A stretch of DNA of 38,046 nucleotides from Bacteroidales bacterium (GTDB taxonomy: Bacteria > Bacteroidota > Bacteroidia > Bacteroidales > ML635J-15), in assembly GCA_016937855.1 (NCBI GenBank), contig JAFGVU010000213.1, positions 1 through 38,046 on the forward strand, written 5' to 3'. Below the pieces are notes generated by a model. That model searched no databases. It had not been told where the DNA came from and saw only the letters and a program-made list of their open reading frames with translations. A program made the translations under genes and the position numbers. Positions 25,607-33,806 of the stretch are shown in pieces (position 1 is the stretch's first letter; each line of letters begins with the position of its first letter).

Positions 25607-26386
25607 CTAACCAGATGCTGCTAAACCTTTGGCTAAAGATTGATTTATCTTATCGTAAATCCATTTAGTCTCTGGTATATTCATACTGCAAACTACGGCA
25701 TTTAAGTATGATTTTTCAGAAATAATATTTTTTGTATATTCAAAATTCAGATCAAAAATCCATGCTATTTGCATAAGTTTAAAATCATTTAATGTCTTTA
25801 AATCTTTTTTGTCAATCATTTTCTCTTGATAAAAGTTGTCAAGAACTATATCCGAAATATAATCGCTGTTTTCCAATCCATATTCTAAGGCTATATTTCT
25901 TGGACCGGGTTCACGATAATACTTGGCGACAATCTTAAAGATATCAATTTTGTCTGCATCACGTGTTATTTTGGAAAATAGGAGCGATGCTTTATTTTTT
26001 CTCTCAATGTCTATCAAACCATGATTATAAATTGCATCAAAAACTATATTTTGAGTTTCCTGGGTTTCATTTTTAAGAAATCTCTCTTTTTGCATAACCT
26101 CAACACCCAATGCTCCATGATAGATTGATTCGTCATCTTTAAAAGTCTTGTATTTCGAAAACTGTTCAAATCTTCCAATATCGTGAAATAATCCACAAAG
26201 TTGAGCAATAAAGAGAAATTTATCATCAGCATTAATAGATTTTGCAATATCTGATGCGTTTTTAAATACTCGAAGACTGTGTTTTTGCTTTAATCTTATA
26301 TTCTCATTTAAAGATTCGCAATTATCAACAAACAAAAAAGAATTTGTATATTTTTGAAAAATTTTAATATAGTCGAGAATTCTCAT
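25607..26386 (-). CDS. HD-domain phosphohydrolase
   Basis: A 259-aa cytoplasmic HD-superfamily protein. The metal motif is complete: KHSLRVF with His, LFHDIGRFEQF (His-Asp), a downstream NHG and DADKID. The size and the ..HDIGRF.QF pattern match small stand-alone HD hydrolases whose substrates are mostly unknown (nucleotides are typical). It starts one base before the upstream membrane-protein gene ends and so is coupled to it. Confidence 0.85.
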   Translation of the reverse strand: MRILDYIKIFQKYTNSFLFVDNCESLNENIRLKQKHSLRVFKNASDIAKSINADDKFLFIAQLCGLFHDIGRFEQFSKYKTFKDDESIYHGALGVEVMQKERFLKNETQETQNIVFDAIYNHGLIDIERKNKASLLFSKITRDADKIDIFKIVAKYYREPGPRNIALEYGLENSDYISDIVLDNFYQEKMIDKKDLKTLNDFKLMQIAWIFDLNFEYTKNIISEKSYLNAVVCSMNIPETKWIYDKINQSLAKGLAASG

Positions 26387-26387
26387 C

Positions 26388-26717
26388 CTAAGTTAATGCC
26401 TTATAAACATCTGATTTAAAAGCTTTAATCTGCTTCATATATACTAATTGCATAATTGCGAAAACAAAAGCAACACCAACTATTCCAATCAAAACTCCAA
26501 CAATTAGAAGAACCAAATTCAGAGCATTCTTGAGATTTATATCGCCATATATATAGAGTTTATCGCTTTTAAATCTAACCACCGCCGATATCGTTTTATT
26601 GAGAACAACTACGGTTGATTTATTCTCATTTATGACTTTTAAATTAGGATATTTATCCTGCAAAATTTGATATACAGAGACTAAATCTCTAGTATTTCCA
26701 CTAATTATTAGAGGCAT
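26388..26717 (-). CDS. Small membrane protein, unknown function
   Basis: 109 aa from the ATG one base after the aminotransferase stop (MPLIISGNTRDLVSVYQILQ). The frame runs nine codons further up into the aminotransferase gene (26744), but the close spacing makes 26717 the better start. Residues 1-60 are a small alpha/beta region, then a long hydrophobic stretch (about 66-92, LVLLIVGVLIGIVGVAFVFAIMQLVY) that spans the membrane at least once, and a short basic tail. No family is recognised. It is coupled to genes on both sides. Confidence 0.75.
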   Translation of the reverse strand: MPLIISGNTRDLVSVYQILQDKYPNLKVINENKSTVVVLNKTISAVVRFKSDKLYIYGDINLKNALNLVLLIVGVLIGIVGVAFVFAIMQLVYMKQIKAFKSDVYKALT

Positions 26718-26718
26718 T

Positions 26719-28029
26719 TTATTGATGATTTTGTTTAAAAGCACTAAGGCGTTCGAAGAGTACCGGCATTTTGTCGGCAGTTATTTGCGAGACACAAGCT
26801 CTTAACCCTTCGATTCGAGTACTACCTGTGTTGTCGAGTGATATAGCACTAATACCATGATATAGCAACTCTTTAACAAGTTCACCACCTGTTAAACCAG
26901 GGTACGAAATTGTAAAATAGAAACCATCTGCAATTTCCTGATTTATATCTTTGTCATAAACAATTTTAAACCCGGCATTCAAGAACATTTCCTTCATTAT
27001 TTTTGCTCTTTCGCCATATTCCTTAACCTCTTCGATAAAGTTAAATCGTCCTTCGTTTGCCGCCTTAAGCATGGCTGCCATTCCATATTGTGTAGAGTGT
27101 CCTGCTCCTGAGCTTAGAGCATAAATTATTCTCAATACAAATGTTGCCCCAAACTCTGGTCTTCCAAATCGCTCAAGAAGGTTTGAATATTGCCTGTGGA
27201 AAAGTTTGTCAGATATAGCTGTAACTGCAATTCTTTGCCCTGCATAACTAAAAGCTTTTGAGCCGGAAATAAGTAGTATATAATTGTCGGTATAATTTGT
27301 AACAGAAGCTTGATATGGTGGTTTTCCGGGATGAAACAAGTCGCGTCTGAAATCCATTGCAAAATAGGCTAAATCCTCAATTACAATAACATCGTATTTA
27401 TTTGCAAGTTCGCCAATTATTTTTAGCTCATCTTCGGTAAAGCATATCCAACTTGGATTATTTGGATTTGAATAAATAATTGAGTTTATATTACCATTTT
27501 TAAGATAGGACTCAACCTTTTCTCTGAGCTTTTCACCACGGTAATTATAGACATCAAAACTTTCATATTTATGCCCCATTACTTTAAACTGTTGTTTTTG
27601 AACGGGAAATCCTGGATCAATAAAAAGAGCTGTATCTTTTGCTTTATCTAGATTTGCACAAATCAAAAATGTCGCATATGCTCCTTGCATCGATCCAACA
27701 GTAGGAATACATGATTCGGGCGAAATATCTTTACCCATAAAGTTTTTAATAAACTTTGATGATTCTTCTTTAAGCGCCTTAACGCCATCAACCATAGGAT
27801 AATCAGATGCAACACCACTTTTTAACGCTTCAATTTCGGCATCAATCCCAATTTGAGGTGGTCTCAAACCGGGAACTCCCATCTCCATTCTAATAAAATT
27901 AACTCCTGATTTAGCTTGAATTCTGTTTACTAATCCAACTATCTCTCTTATTGTTGCTTTTCCAAGGTTCTTTAATCCTGAACTTTCAATCTCAGCATTT
28001 ACTATGTTTACATCTACCGGTGTATTCAT
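26719..28029 (-). CDS. PLP-dependent class I/II aminotransferase
   Basis: A 436-aa fold-type I PLP enzyme. NPNNPSW (the Asn-Pro-Asn-Asn-Pro contact to the cofactor), the D..Y pair (VIVIEDLAYFAMD) and the Schiff-base lysine in SGSKAFSYAGQRIAV are present, with a carboxylate-binding Arg probably in STRIEGLRACVS. It resembles aspartate/aromatic aminotransferases of the Bacteroidota type with a variable N-terminus; the amino acid substrate is not decidable. It is first in a tight three-gene unit with the membrane protein and HD hydrolase. Confidence 0.9.
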   Translation of the reverse strand: MNTPVDVNIVNAEIESSGLKNLGKATIREIVGLVNRIQAKSGVNFIRMEMGVPGLRPPQIGIDAEIEALKSGVASDYPMVDGVKALKEESSKFIKNFMGKDISPESCIPTVGSMQGAYATFLICANLDKAKDTALFIDPGFPVQKQQFKVMGHKYESFDVYNYRGEKLREKVESYLKNGNINSIIYSNPNNPSWICFTEDELKIIGELANKYDVIVIEDLAYFAMDFRRDLFHPGKPPYQASVTNYTDNYILLISGSKAFSYAGQRIAVTAISDKLFHRQYSNLLERFGRPEFGATFVLRIIYALSSGAGHSTQYGMAAMLKAANEGRFNFIEEVKEYGERAKIMKEMFLNAGFKIVYDKDINQEIADGFYFTISYPGLTGGELVKELLYHGISAISLDNTGSTRIEGLRACVSQITADKMPVLFERLSAFKQNHQ

Positions 28030-28140
28030 TTTTTTACTTTTTTAGATTTCGCACAATTATAATAAAAAATGATGACACTTTAGTGAATAAAATAGCTATT
28101 ATAAAACATAAGGGAGCAACATCACGAATCTGGGAGAAAA

Positions 28141-28254
28141 GTTTTTCGAAATTAGTCTTCTACTTTTTCAATTTTGAGTTTCTCGAAATTGTCCATCTTT
28201 TTTTCAATTTAGAGTTACTCGAAATTGTCCATCTTTTTTTCAATTTTGAGTTTA
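28141..28254 (-). repeat. Degenerate palindrome array downstream of the RAYT
   Basis: Period 36-37 bp: a half copy at 28141-28156 (TTTTTCGAAATT), full copies at 28170-28190 and 28206-28226, and a truncated copy at 28242-28254. Each has the pattern CAATTTTGAG/TTT/CTCGAAATTGTCCATC. The copies have lost perfect pairing by one or two bases compared with the array at 28978. The region 28030-28140 upstream is the aminotransferase leader. Confidence 0.85.
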
Positions 28255-28261
28255 TTTTTTT

Positions 28262-28813
28262 TTACAATTTTTCCACAACCACTTTAACAGGACCTTTTTT
28301 ACCGGAATAATATTCTTTTGCTGAAGAGTAATAGTACTCATGTGGATACTTAACAAGACTATCTTCAACAGGGTTATAATGAATATAGTTCAGTTTTTGG
28401 TTAAATATTTTGTTGTTATACATCATTGTTGGATAAAATCCATCGATCCAAGCTTTACTTTTTTCATTTCTTGAACATTTCTGACCATAATATTTAAAAG
28501 CTCTTAGTGCTTCTGGATATGAATTATCTGCCTCCAATTGTCTTGTAATTTGAACAGAAGTAAATTTTTTTAAATCTCTCATAATTGCAGATAATTTATG
28601 AGAATCCCATGTTGATCTTGCAATTAAATGAACATGACTTGGCATAATGCAATAAGAATAAATCTCAAGGCCTTTATTGTCAACACAAAAATTTAATGAA
28701 TCCACAATAATTGTGGCATATTCATCTCTGTTAAAAAGCTTTATCCAATTTATTAAGGTGAATGTCATAAAATGAGCTTTACTCTCATCATAAACTTGTC
28801 GCTTTGGAGCCAT
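28262..28813 (-). mobile_element. REP-associated tyrosine transposase (RAYT, Y1/HUH)
   Basis: A Y1-type single-strand transposase related to IS200 TnpA, of the RAYT group that moves or maintains REP palindromes. The HUH motif is in MPSHVHLIA (about residues 55-63); SYCIMPSHVHLIARSTWDS and DLKKFTSV are typical. QKLNYIHYNPVEDSLV, with the YIH..NPV signature carrying a candidate catalytic Tyr, and YYYSSAKEYY follow. At 183 aa from the ATG at 28813 (MAPKRQ) it has the usual length and places MTFT fifteen residues in, as in relatives. The frame stays open to 28924, but that extension crosses a palindrome and looks non-coding. It is flanked on both sides by palindromic arrays. Whether it is active is unknown; the frame is intact. 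Confidence 0.88.
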
Positions 28814-28881
28814 TCTATTCTTATATCTAATTAAATAATCAATATTAAAATGTTGTGTAATTTGCATTTCCTCTCGGTAAT

Positions 28882-28908
28882 TTGTTCTTCGAGTAACTCG
28901 ATGAACAA
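28882..28908. repeat. 27-bp near-perfect palindrome upstream of the RAYT
   Basis: Arms TTGTTCTTCGAGT and ACTCGATGAACAA around a single A, with one mismatch. It shares the CGAG/CTCG core with the arrays but has different outer arms. It lies 69-95 bp before the preferred RAYT start. Confidence 0.65.
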
Positions 28909-28977
28909 GTTTACTGCGAAACAAACAAATTACTACTTCCTAAAATAACCTGACTAACTGCTCTTCTTCTTTTTTCC

Positions 28978-29108
28978 AATTTCGAGTTTCTCGAAATTGT
29001 CCTATCTCCTTTTTTCCAATTTCGAGTTTCTCGAAATTGTCCTATCTCCTTTTTTCCAATTTCGAGTTTCTCGAAATTGTCCATCTTTTTTTTTTCCAAT
29101 TTCGAGTT
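28978..29108 (-). repeat. REP-like palindrome array upstream of the RAYT
   Basis: Exact 40-bp period: perfect palindromes at 28978-28998, 29018-29038 and 29058-29078 (minus strand: AATTTCGAG, AAA, CTCGAAATT), and a half copy at 29098-29108 that includes the stop codon of the lipoprotein gene. Spacers are GTCCTATCTCCTTTTTTCC or a close variant. The array can be read as protein (about 60 codons), but only because the unit has no stop in that frame. Confidence 0.92.
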
Positions 29109-29553
29109 AGAAATCTTCTTCGGGCTCTAGCAGGTCGCTTTTAATTAGATAATAGTCTTTTTGATATCCGGAACTGAAAAATTGAATTACATCAATAATT
29201 GTATCGTTTTCGTTAAAAGATTCGATTCGAAACAGGCTACGGCTATTGTATTTATCATAACCTATATAGTAGGATGGTGCCTTGTCGTAATAAATTTTTA
29301 TCTGACTGCGTTTAATCTCCCAGCTAAAACTGTCGGGGCTTTCAAAACTTGTGTAATAAGATGCACCACGATTATTGTCAAGAAATAGGTACGATGGCAT
29401 ATCTGTTAACACGGTATAATCATCACCCGCAGGGATCCAGAATGCCTGAATGTCTTCTTCCCATTTTACATCCGAATCAGTTTTACCACAAAAAACAAAC
29501 ACTTGGGAAAGACCTATAATCATTAAAATCACTAAAATTTTAGAATTTTTCAT
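29107..29553 (-). CDS. Lipoprotein of unknown function
   Basis: A 148-aa lipoprotein with signal peptide and lipobox VFVFC (C22). The mature part is rich in Tyr, Ser and Asp, probably beta-structured (WEIKRSQIKIYYDKAPSYYIGY), with an acidic C-terminus (LLEPEEDF). Residues just after the linker (EDIQAFWIPAGD) resemble the matching point of the neighbouring lipoprotein (KIYQAYWVNYDAG), a hint of a shared fold. No family is recognised. Its stop lies inside a half copy of the REP palindrome, so the repeat abuts or has replaced the original gene end. It starts 21 bp after the preceding gene. Confidence 0.75.
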   Translation of the reverse strand: MKNSKILVILMIIGLSQVFVFCGKTDSDVKWEEDIQAFWIPAGDDYTVLTDMPSYLFLDNNRGASYYTSFESPDSFSWEIKRSQIKIYYDKAPSYYIGYDKYNSRSLFRIESFNENDTIIDVIQFFSSGYQKDYYLIKSDLLEPEEDF

Positions 29554-29574
29554 TTTGTATTTATTTAAAAGCTA

Positions 29575-30330
29575 TTAATTTGTTTCCGAGACTTTTGGGG
29601 ATTTAATATAGACACCATATTTTTTTGATTTATACTCAGTATAAATTTTCCCACCTTCATCGGCCGACTCATTTAAATCCGAAGTATATGTTCTGTAAAC
29701 ATAAATCTGACCATTACCGGAAACAAGGTTTTCAATATCATTTTTGCTGATTTTTATAGTATTGGATCCAACTATATCACTTGAAACAGTAACTGTATTT
29801 TTTTCAGAATCTTCTATTACCAAAAACGCCTTTTCTTTTTGCTCAAGACCTTTTCCGACAAAATCAAACTCATATGACTTTAAAGTTTCAATTTCCTCGA
29901 TTGCTTCAAAATCAATACTATTAATAATACATTTGTTTTTGTATTCCTTTTCCTCTGTATCCATAAATAAGAAATTAAATTCACTTTTATCGGATATTTG
30001 CGTTCTGTAGTAGCATCCTCGAAGCATATCTGATTTTTCGTCCATTTCCTGACCATTAACCGTAACCTTGCTTGGTTCAGAAAGTCGCAAAGTTGTACCT
30101 TGTGCTCCACCAAACCTAAATTGAGCTTCGACGTTATAATTACTGTTCTCACCTGCATCGTAGTTAACCCAATATGCCTGATAAATCTTGGCTTGATTAA
30201 CATCTTTAGAATCTGCAATTTCGCTCGATGCACAAGAATACATAAAAATAATAGCAACAAAAGTTGCAAATAAAACTGAGCTAAATTTGTAGCTAGTTTT
30301 TAATCCATTGTAAATTCTGTTTTTCATCAT
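29575..30330 (-). CDS. Lipoprotein of unknown function
   Basis: A 251-aa protein with a long N-region and lipobox FMYSC (C33). The mature part looks all-beta with two Ig-like modules: one at about 50-130 (AQFRFGGAQGTTLRLSEPSKVTVNG) and one at about 145-235 (SYEFDFVGKGLEQKEKAFLVIEDSEKNTVTVSS). The final Tyr/Lys-rich stretch is unassigned. The start (30330, or the second Met at 30327) overlaps the end of recQ by 35-38 bp; later Met codons would remove the signal peptide, so the overlap is probably real. No family is recognised. Confidence 0.75.
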   Translation of the reverse strand: MMKNRIYNGLKTSYKFSSVLFATFVAIIFMYSCASSEIADSKDVNQAKIYQAYWVNYDAGENSNYNVEAQFRFGGAQGTTLRLSEPSKVTVNGQEMDEKSDMLRGCYYRTQISDKSEFNFLFMDTEEKEYKNKCIINSIDFEAIEEIETLKSYEFDFVGKGLEQKEKAFLVIEDSEKNTVTVSSDIVGSNTIKISKNDIENLVSGNGQIYVYRTYTSDLNESADEGGKIYTEYKSKKYGVYIKSPKVSETN

Positions 30331-32200
30331 ATTTTATTTTTTTGTTTTCGAATAGCCATTGAATAACCTTAATAATTTTTGATTCATCAAAATCAATTTT
30401 ATCAATAAGTTCATTCAATAAGCAGGGCTCTAAGTTAATAATATTTTTAATTTGTTCAAGAATTATATCAAATTCATATTTATTTAATTCCAATGTGTTA
30501 CGACGTGTGCAAACATCACAATTTCCACACCTCAGAGTATCATTCTCACCAAAATATGCTAATAGTTGCTGACTTCGGCATTTATTTGTACTAGTTGCAT
30601 ATAAAAGCATTGATTCTAATCTACCTAAAGTGCGTTCTTTTTGTTCATCCAAATCTTTTTTATTAAAACGAACTGCTTTGTCTTCTAGTCTTTCGGCAGT
30701 GAAATGAATTAATGGCTTTTGTATTCTCGGGATATATTTTATGATTTTATATTGTTGCAGGGCTTTAAACAGGTTAATAATTATTTCGGTTTTAACATTT
30801 GCTTTTTTAGCAAGGTATTCTTCGCTGACATGAATAAAGTCATTAAAAACACCTGTATAAGTTCTGAGAATTAGCTTTATAAAATCATCAAGTTTTTGAT
30901 TTTCTACCTGAAAACGGTACAAATCTTCACGATTCACAATAAACATTATACGCGAAGTTGTATTTGCATCTTCGGAATAATGAATAAGTCCGGTTGATTC
31001 AAGAATTTTTATTGAATTAAATGTAGTGAGAACATCTATTTTAAACTTTTTCGCAAAATCATATATATCAAATGGGAACTCAGCATCCATTGCGGCACCG
31101 TATGGGATATTCAGGTAATTGCAAATAGAATTATAAACATTTAAAACTGTTTTTAATTCTGGAAAAGCCATTGTGATGTTCTTCTTCATCTGAGCCTGAT
31201 CCGAATTGTTTGCAAGCAGAAATGCCCAAGCCTTTTTGCCATCGCGTCCTGCACGACCAGCTTCTTGAAAATATGCCTCTAGGGAATCAGGCAAATCCAT
31301 ATGAACAACGAGTCTGACATCCGGTTTATCGATACCCATGCCAAATGCGTTAGTGCATACCATTATTCTAATTTTACCTTGTTGCCATGCCGTTTGTTTT
31401 TCGGCTCTTAACCTAGCGTCAACGCCGGCATGATAAAAATCGGCAGAAAATCTGTATTTTTGTAGTAGCGCTGCATATTCTCGGGTTTTGCGCCGATTTC
31501 GAACATACACTACAGTACTACCTTCTATTTTTGTAACTAATTTAAATAACTGTCTAATTTTATCTTCAGTATTAATAACATAATAGACGAGATTTTTTCG
31601 TTCAAAACTCTTCTGAAGTACATTTTTTTCTTTAAACTTTAGCTTTTCTTGAATATCATCGACAACCTGAGGGGTTGCAGTTGCAGTTACTGCTAATACT
31701 GGTACGTCGGGCAATTGTTCACGAATTTCGGCAATTTCGAGATATGCAGGACGAAAATCATAACCCCACTGGGAGATGCAATGTGATTCATCAACACAAA
31801 TCAGGTTGACATTCATAGTTTTTAACCTTTCCCTAAAATAAAAGTTTTTTAGTCTTTCGGGAGACAAGTACAAAAACTTATAACCACCATTAATAACATT
31901 GTTTAGAGCAATCTCAATTTCACTTTTTGTCATTCCGCTGTATATTGCTACAGCTTTAACTTTTCTTTTTTGCAAATTTTCGACCTGATCCTTCATCAAG
32001 GCAATTAATGGAGTGATAACAAGGCAAACTCCCGGACGCGACAAAGCAAACACTTGAAAAGTGATAGATTTTCCTCCTCCGGTTGGCATTAATCCAAGTG
32101 TATCTTTGCCCGCAGCAACCGATTCGATAATCTCTAACTGTGGATCACGAAAAGTATCATACCCCCAATATTTCATCAATATGCTCTTGAACTCGCTCAT
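30293..32200 (-). CDS. recQ: ATP-dependent DNA helicase RecQ
   Basis: A 3'-5' DNA helicase for recombination and repair, 635 aa. Walker A is MPTGGGKS, the box II form is DESH (family usually DEAH) in CVDESHCISQWGYDFRP, and motif VI is QEAGRAGRDG. The zinc site is intact: C, then 16 residues, then CGNCDVC, matching the C-x16-C-x2-C-x2-C of E. coli RecQ. A winged-helix RQC region precedes it. The C-terminal about 60 residues form a helical segment that is not an obvious HRDC domain. It diverges from guaB and is followed by two lipoprotein genes. Confidence 0.95.
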   Translation of the reverse strand: MSEFKSILMKYWGYDTFRDPQLEIIESVAAGKDTLGLMPTGGGKSITFQVFALSRPGVCLVITPLIALMKDQVENLQKRKVKAVAIYSGMTKSEIEIALNNVINGGYKFLYLSPERLKNFYFRERLKTMNVNLICVDESHCISQWGYDFRPAYLEIAEIREQLPDVPVLAVTATATPQVVDDIQEKLKFKEKNVLQKSFERKNLVYYVINTEDKIRQLFKLVTKIEGSTVVYVRNRRKTREYAALLQKYRFSADFYHAGVDARLRAEKQTAWQQGKIRIMVCTNAFGMGIDKPDVRLVVHMDLPDSLEAYFQEAGRAGRDGKKAWAFLLANNSDQAQMKKNITMAFPELKTVLNVYNSICNYLNIPYGAAMDAEFPFDIYDFAKKFKIDVLTTFNSIKILESTGLIHYSEDANTTSRIMFIVNREDLYRFQVENQKLDDFIKLILRTYTGVFNDFIHVSEEYLAKKANVKTEIIINLFKALQQYKIIKYIPRIQKPLIHFTAERLEDKAVRFNKKDLDEQKERTLGRLESMLLYATSTNKCRSQQLLAYFGENDTLRCGNCDVCTRRNTLELNKYEFDIILEQIKNIINLEPCLLNELIDKIDFDESKIIKVIQWLFENKKIKYDEKQNLQWIKN

Positions 32201-32237
32201 CTATTTACGTCTAATTATACAAATTTAAAAAAAAGTC

Positions 32238-32268
32238 TTTGACAGACTTACAAAAAGTTGTATTTTCG
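32238..32268 (+). promoter_or_regulatory. Bacteroidota-type promoter for guaB
   Basis: TTTG (32238-32241), a 19-bp spacer and TATTTTCG (32261-32268) closely match the -33/-7 consensus. The implied transcript start near 32273-32275 leaves almost no leader before the ATG at 32278, which favours the ATG at 32296 as the guaB start. Confidence 0.65.
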
Positions 32269-32295
32269 TAAAATTTTATGATAAAAACTTGCACG

Positions 32296-33771
32296 ATGAA
32301 AGAAAACAGTAAAATTGTAATTGAGGGGTTAACATTTGATGATGTTTTACTAATTCCGGCTTATAGCGAAATTCTGCCTTCTCAGGTAAACCTTAAGAGT
32401 TATTTTTCGAAAAATATTCCTTTAAATACTCCAATAGTTTCAGCAGCAATGGATACTGTTACTGACAGCAAAATGGCTATTGCCATTGCGCGCGAAGGTG
32501 GAATAGGAGTTATTCATAAGAATATGAGTATAGAAAATCAAGCTTGGCATGTAAAACAAGTAAAAAGAGCCGAAAATGCTATGATTTTAGATCCGGTAAC
32601 AATTGATATTAATGGTACAGTTGCCGACGCACAGAGAATTATGGCAAAATACAATATTGGTGGTATTCCTGTTGTTGACGATGATAATATTTTGCAAGGT
32701 ATTGTTACTAGCAGAGATATGAGATTTCAGACAGATATGAAAAAACCCATTACCGAAATTATGACTGCTAGTAATCTTATTAAAACGGAGCAGAGTATCG
32801 ATTTGGATCATGCAAAAGAGATTTTCATGAAACACAGAATCGAGAAACTTCCTGTTGTGGACAAAAACAATAAACTTGTTGGATTGATAACTTATAAAGA
32901 TATTACCAAAGCAAGTGATTGTCCCTTATCGTGCAAAGATCAACATGGTAGATTACGAGTAGCTGCGGCAGTTGGGATAAGCGGCGACAGTATGGAACGT
33001 ATGGAGGCTCTTGTAAATGCTGGTGTCGATGCAATTGTCATTGACACGGCTCATGGTCATACAAAAAATGTAAATACAATTCTGAAAGAAGCAAAAAATA
33101 AATTTCCACAAATAGATATTGTTGTTGGAAATATCGCGACTCCCGAAGCAGCTAAATTGCTTGTCGATAATGGGGCAGATGCAGTTAAAGTTGGTATTGG
33201 ACCCGGCTCTATTTGTACAACTAGAGTTGTTGCCGGAGTTGGCGTTCCTCAACTATCGGCAATTATGAATGTTGCCGATGCCCTCAAAGGAACAGGAGTT
33301 CCGGTAATTGCAGACGGTGGAATAAGATATTCAGGTGACATAGTAAAAGCCATTGCTGCAGGTGCAAACTCAATAATGGCAGGTGGTCTTTTTGCCGGTA
33401 CCGAAGAAGCTCCCGGAGAAACTATTATATTTAACGGTCGTAAATTTAAGTCGTACCGCGGAATGGGATCTGTTGAAGCAATGCAGTTAGGTTCAAAAGA
33501 CCGATATTTCCAAGATATGGAAGATGATATTAAAAAACTTGTACCCGAAGGAATTTCAGGAAGAGTACCTTATAAAGGTAGCATAAACGAGGTTTTATAT
33601 CAATTGATAGGTGGGCTAAAAGCCGGAATGGGATATTGTGGTGCACAAAATATTGACGACTTACACAATAAATCACAGTTTGTTCGCATTACTTCTAACG
33701 GTGTAACAGAAAACCACCCTCATGACGTTACAATTACACGAGAGGCACCAAATTATTCAAGAATGGATTAA
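32296..33771 (+). CDS. guaB: Inosine-5'-monophosphate dehydrogenase
   Basis: Converts IMP to XMP with NAD, the committed step to guanine nucleotides. The start at 32296 ([25 protein letters not shown]) fits the family N-terminus and the promoter; 32278 is an in-frame alternative six codons upstream. The barrel is interrupted by two CBS modules at about 85-205. The catalytic loop [11 protein letters not shown] (Cys at about 307), the NAD/IMP site [12 protein letters not shown] and the flap RYFQ are present. At 491 aa the length is standard. It leads a unit with three periplasmic folding genes, a neighbourhood common in Bacteroidota though not functionally obvious. Confidence 0.96.
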   Translation: MKENSKIVIEGLTFDDVLLIPAYSEILPSQVNLKSYFSKNIPLNTPIVSAAMDTVTDSKMAIAIAREGGIGVIHKNMSIENQAWHVKQVKRAENAMILDPVTIDINGTVADAQRIMAKYNIGGIPVVDDDNILQGIVTSRDMRFQTDMKKPITEIMTASNLIKTEQSIDLDHAKEIFMKHRIEKLPVVDKNNKLVGLITYKDITKASDCPLSCKDQHGRLRVAAAVGISGDSMERMEALVNAGVDAIVIDTAHGHTKNVNTILKEAKNKFPQIDIVVGNIATPEAAKLLVDNGADAVKVGIGPGSICTTRVVAGVGVPQLSAIMNVADALKGTGVPVIADGGIRYSGDIVKAIAAGANSIMAGGLFAGTEEAPGETIIFNGRKFKSYRGMGSVEAMQLGSKDRYFQDMEDDIKKLVPEGISGRVPYKGSINEVLYQLIGGLKAGMGYCGAQNIDDLHNKSQFVRITSNGVTENHPHDVTITREAPNYSRMD

Positions 33772-33806
33772 TTAAATATAATGTTTAACATTAAAATTAA
33801 ATAAAG

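Noticed and set aside
28813-28924. RAYT N-terminal extension to 28924
   Set aside because: It passes through the 28882-28908 palindrome and has no similarity to the RAYT N-terminus; the ATG at 28813 gives the normal length.
28911-29099. A 62-codon open frame across the palindrome array
   Set aside because: It is a translation of the 40-bp repeat with no independent coding signal; the repeat unit merely lacks stops in that frame.
28978-29108. CRISPR array
   Set aside because: The spacers are near-identical, the unit is a full palindrome, and no cas genes are near. It fits a REP array beside a RAYT.
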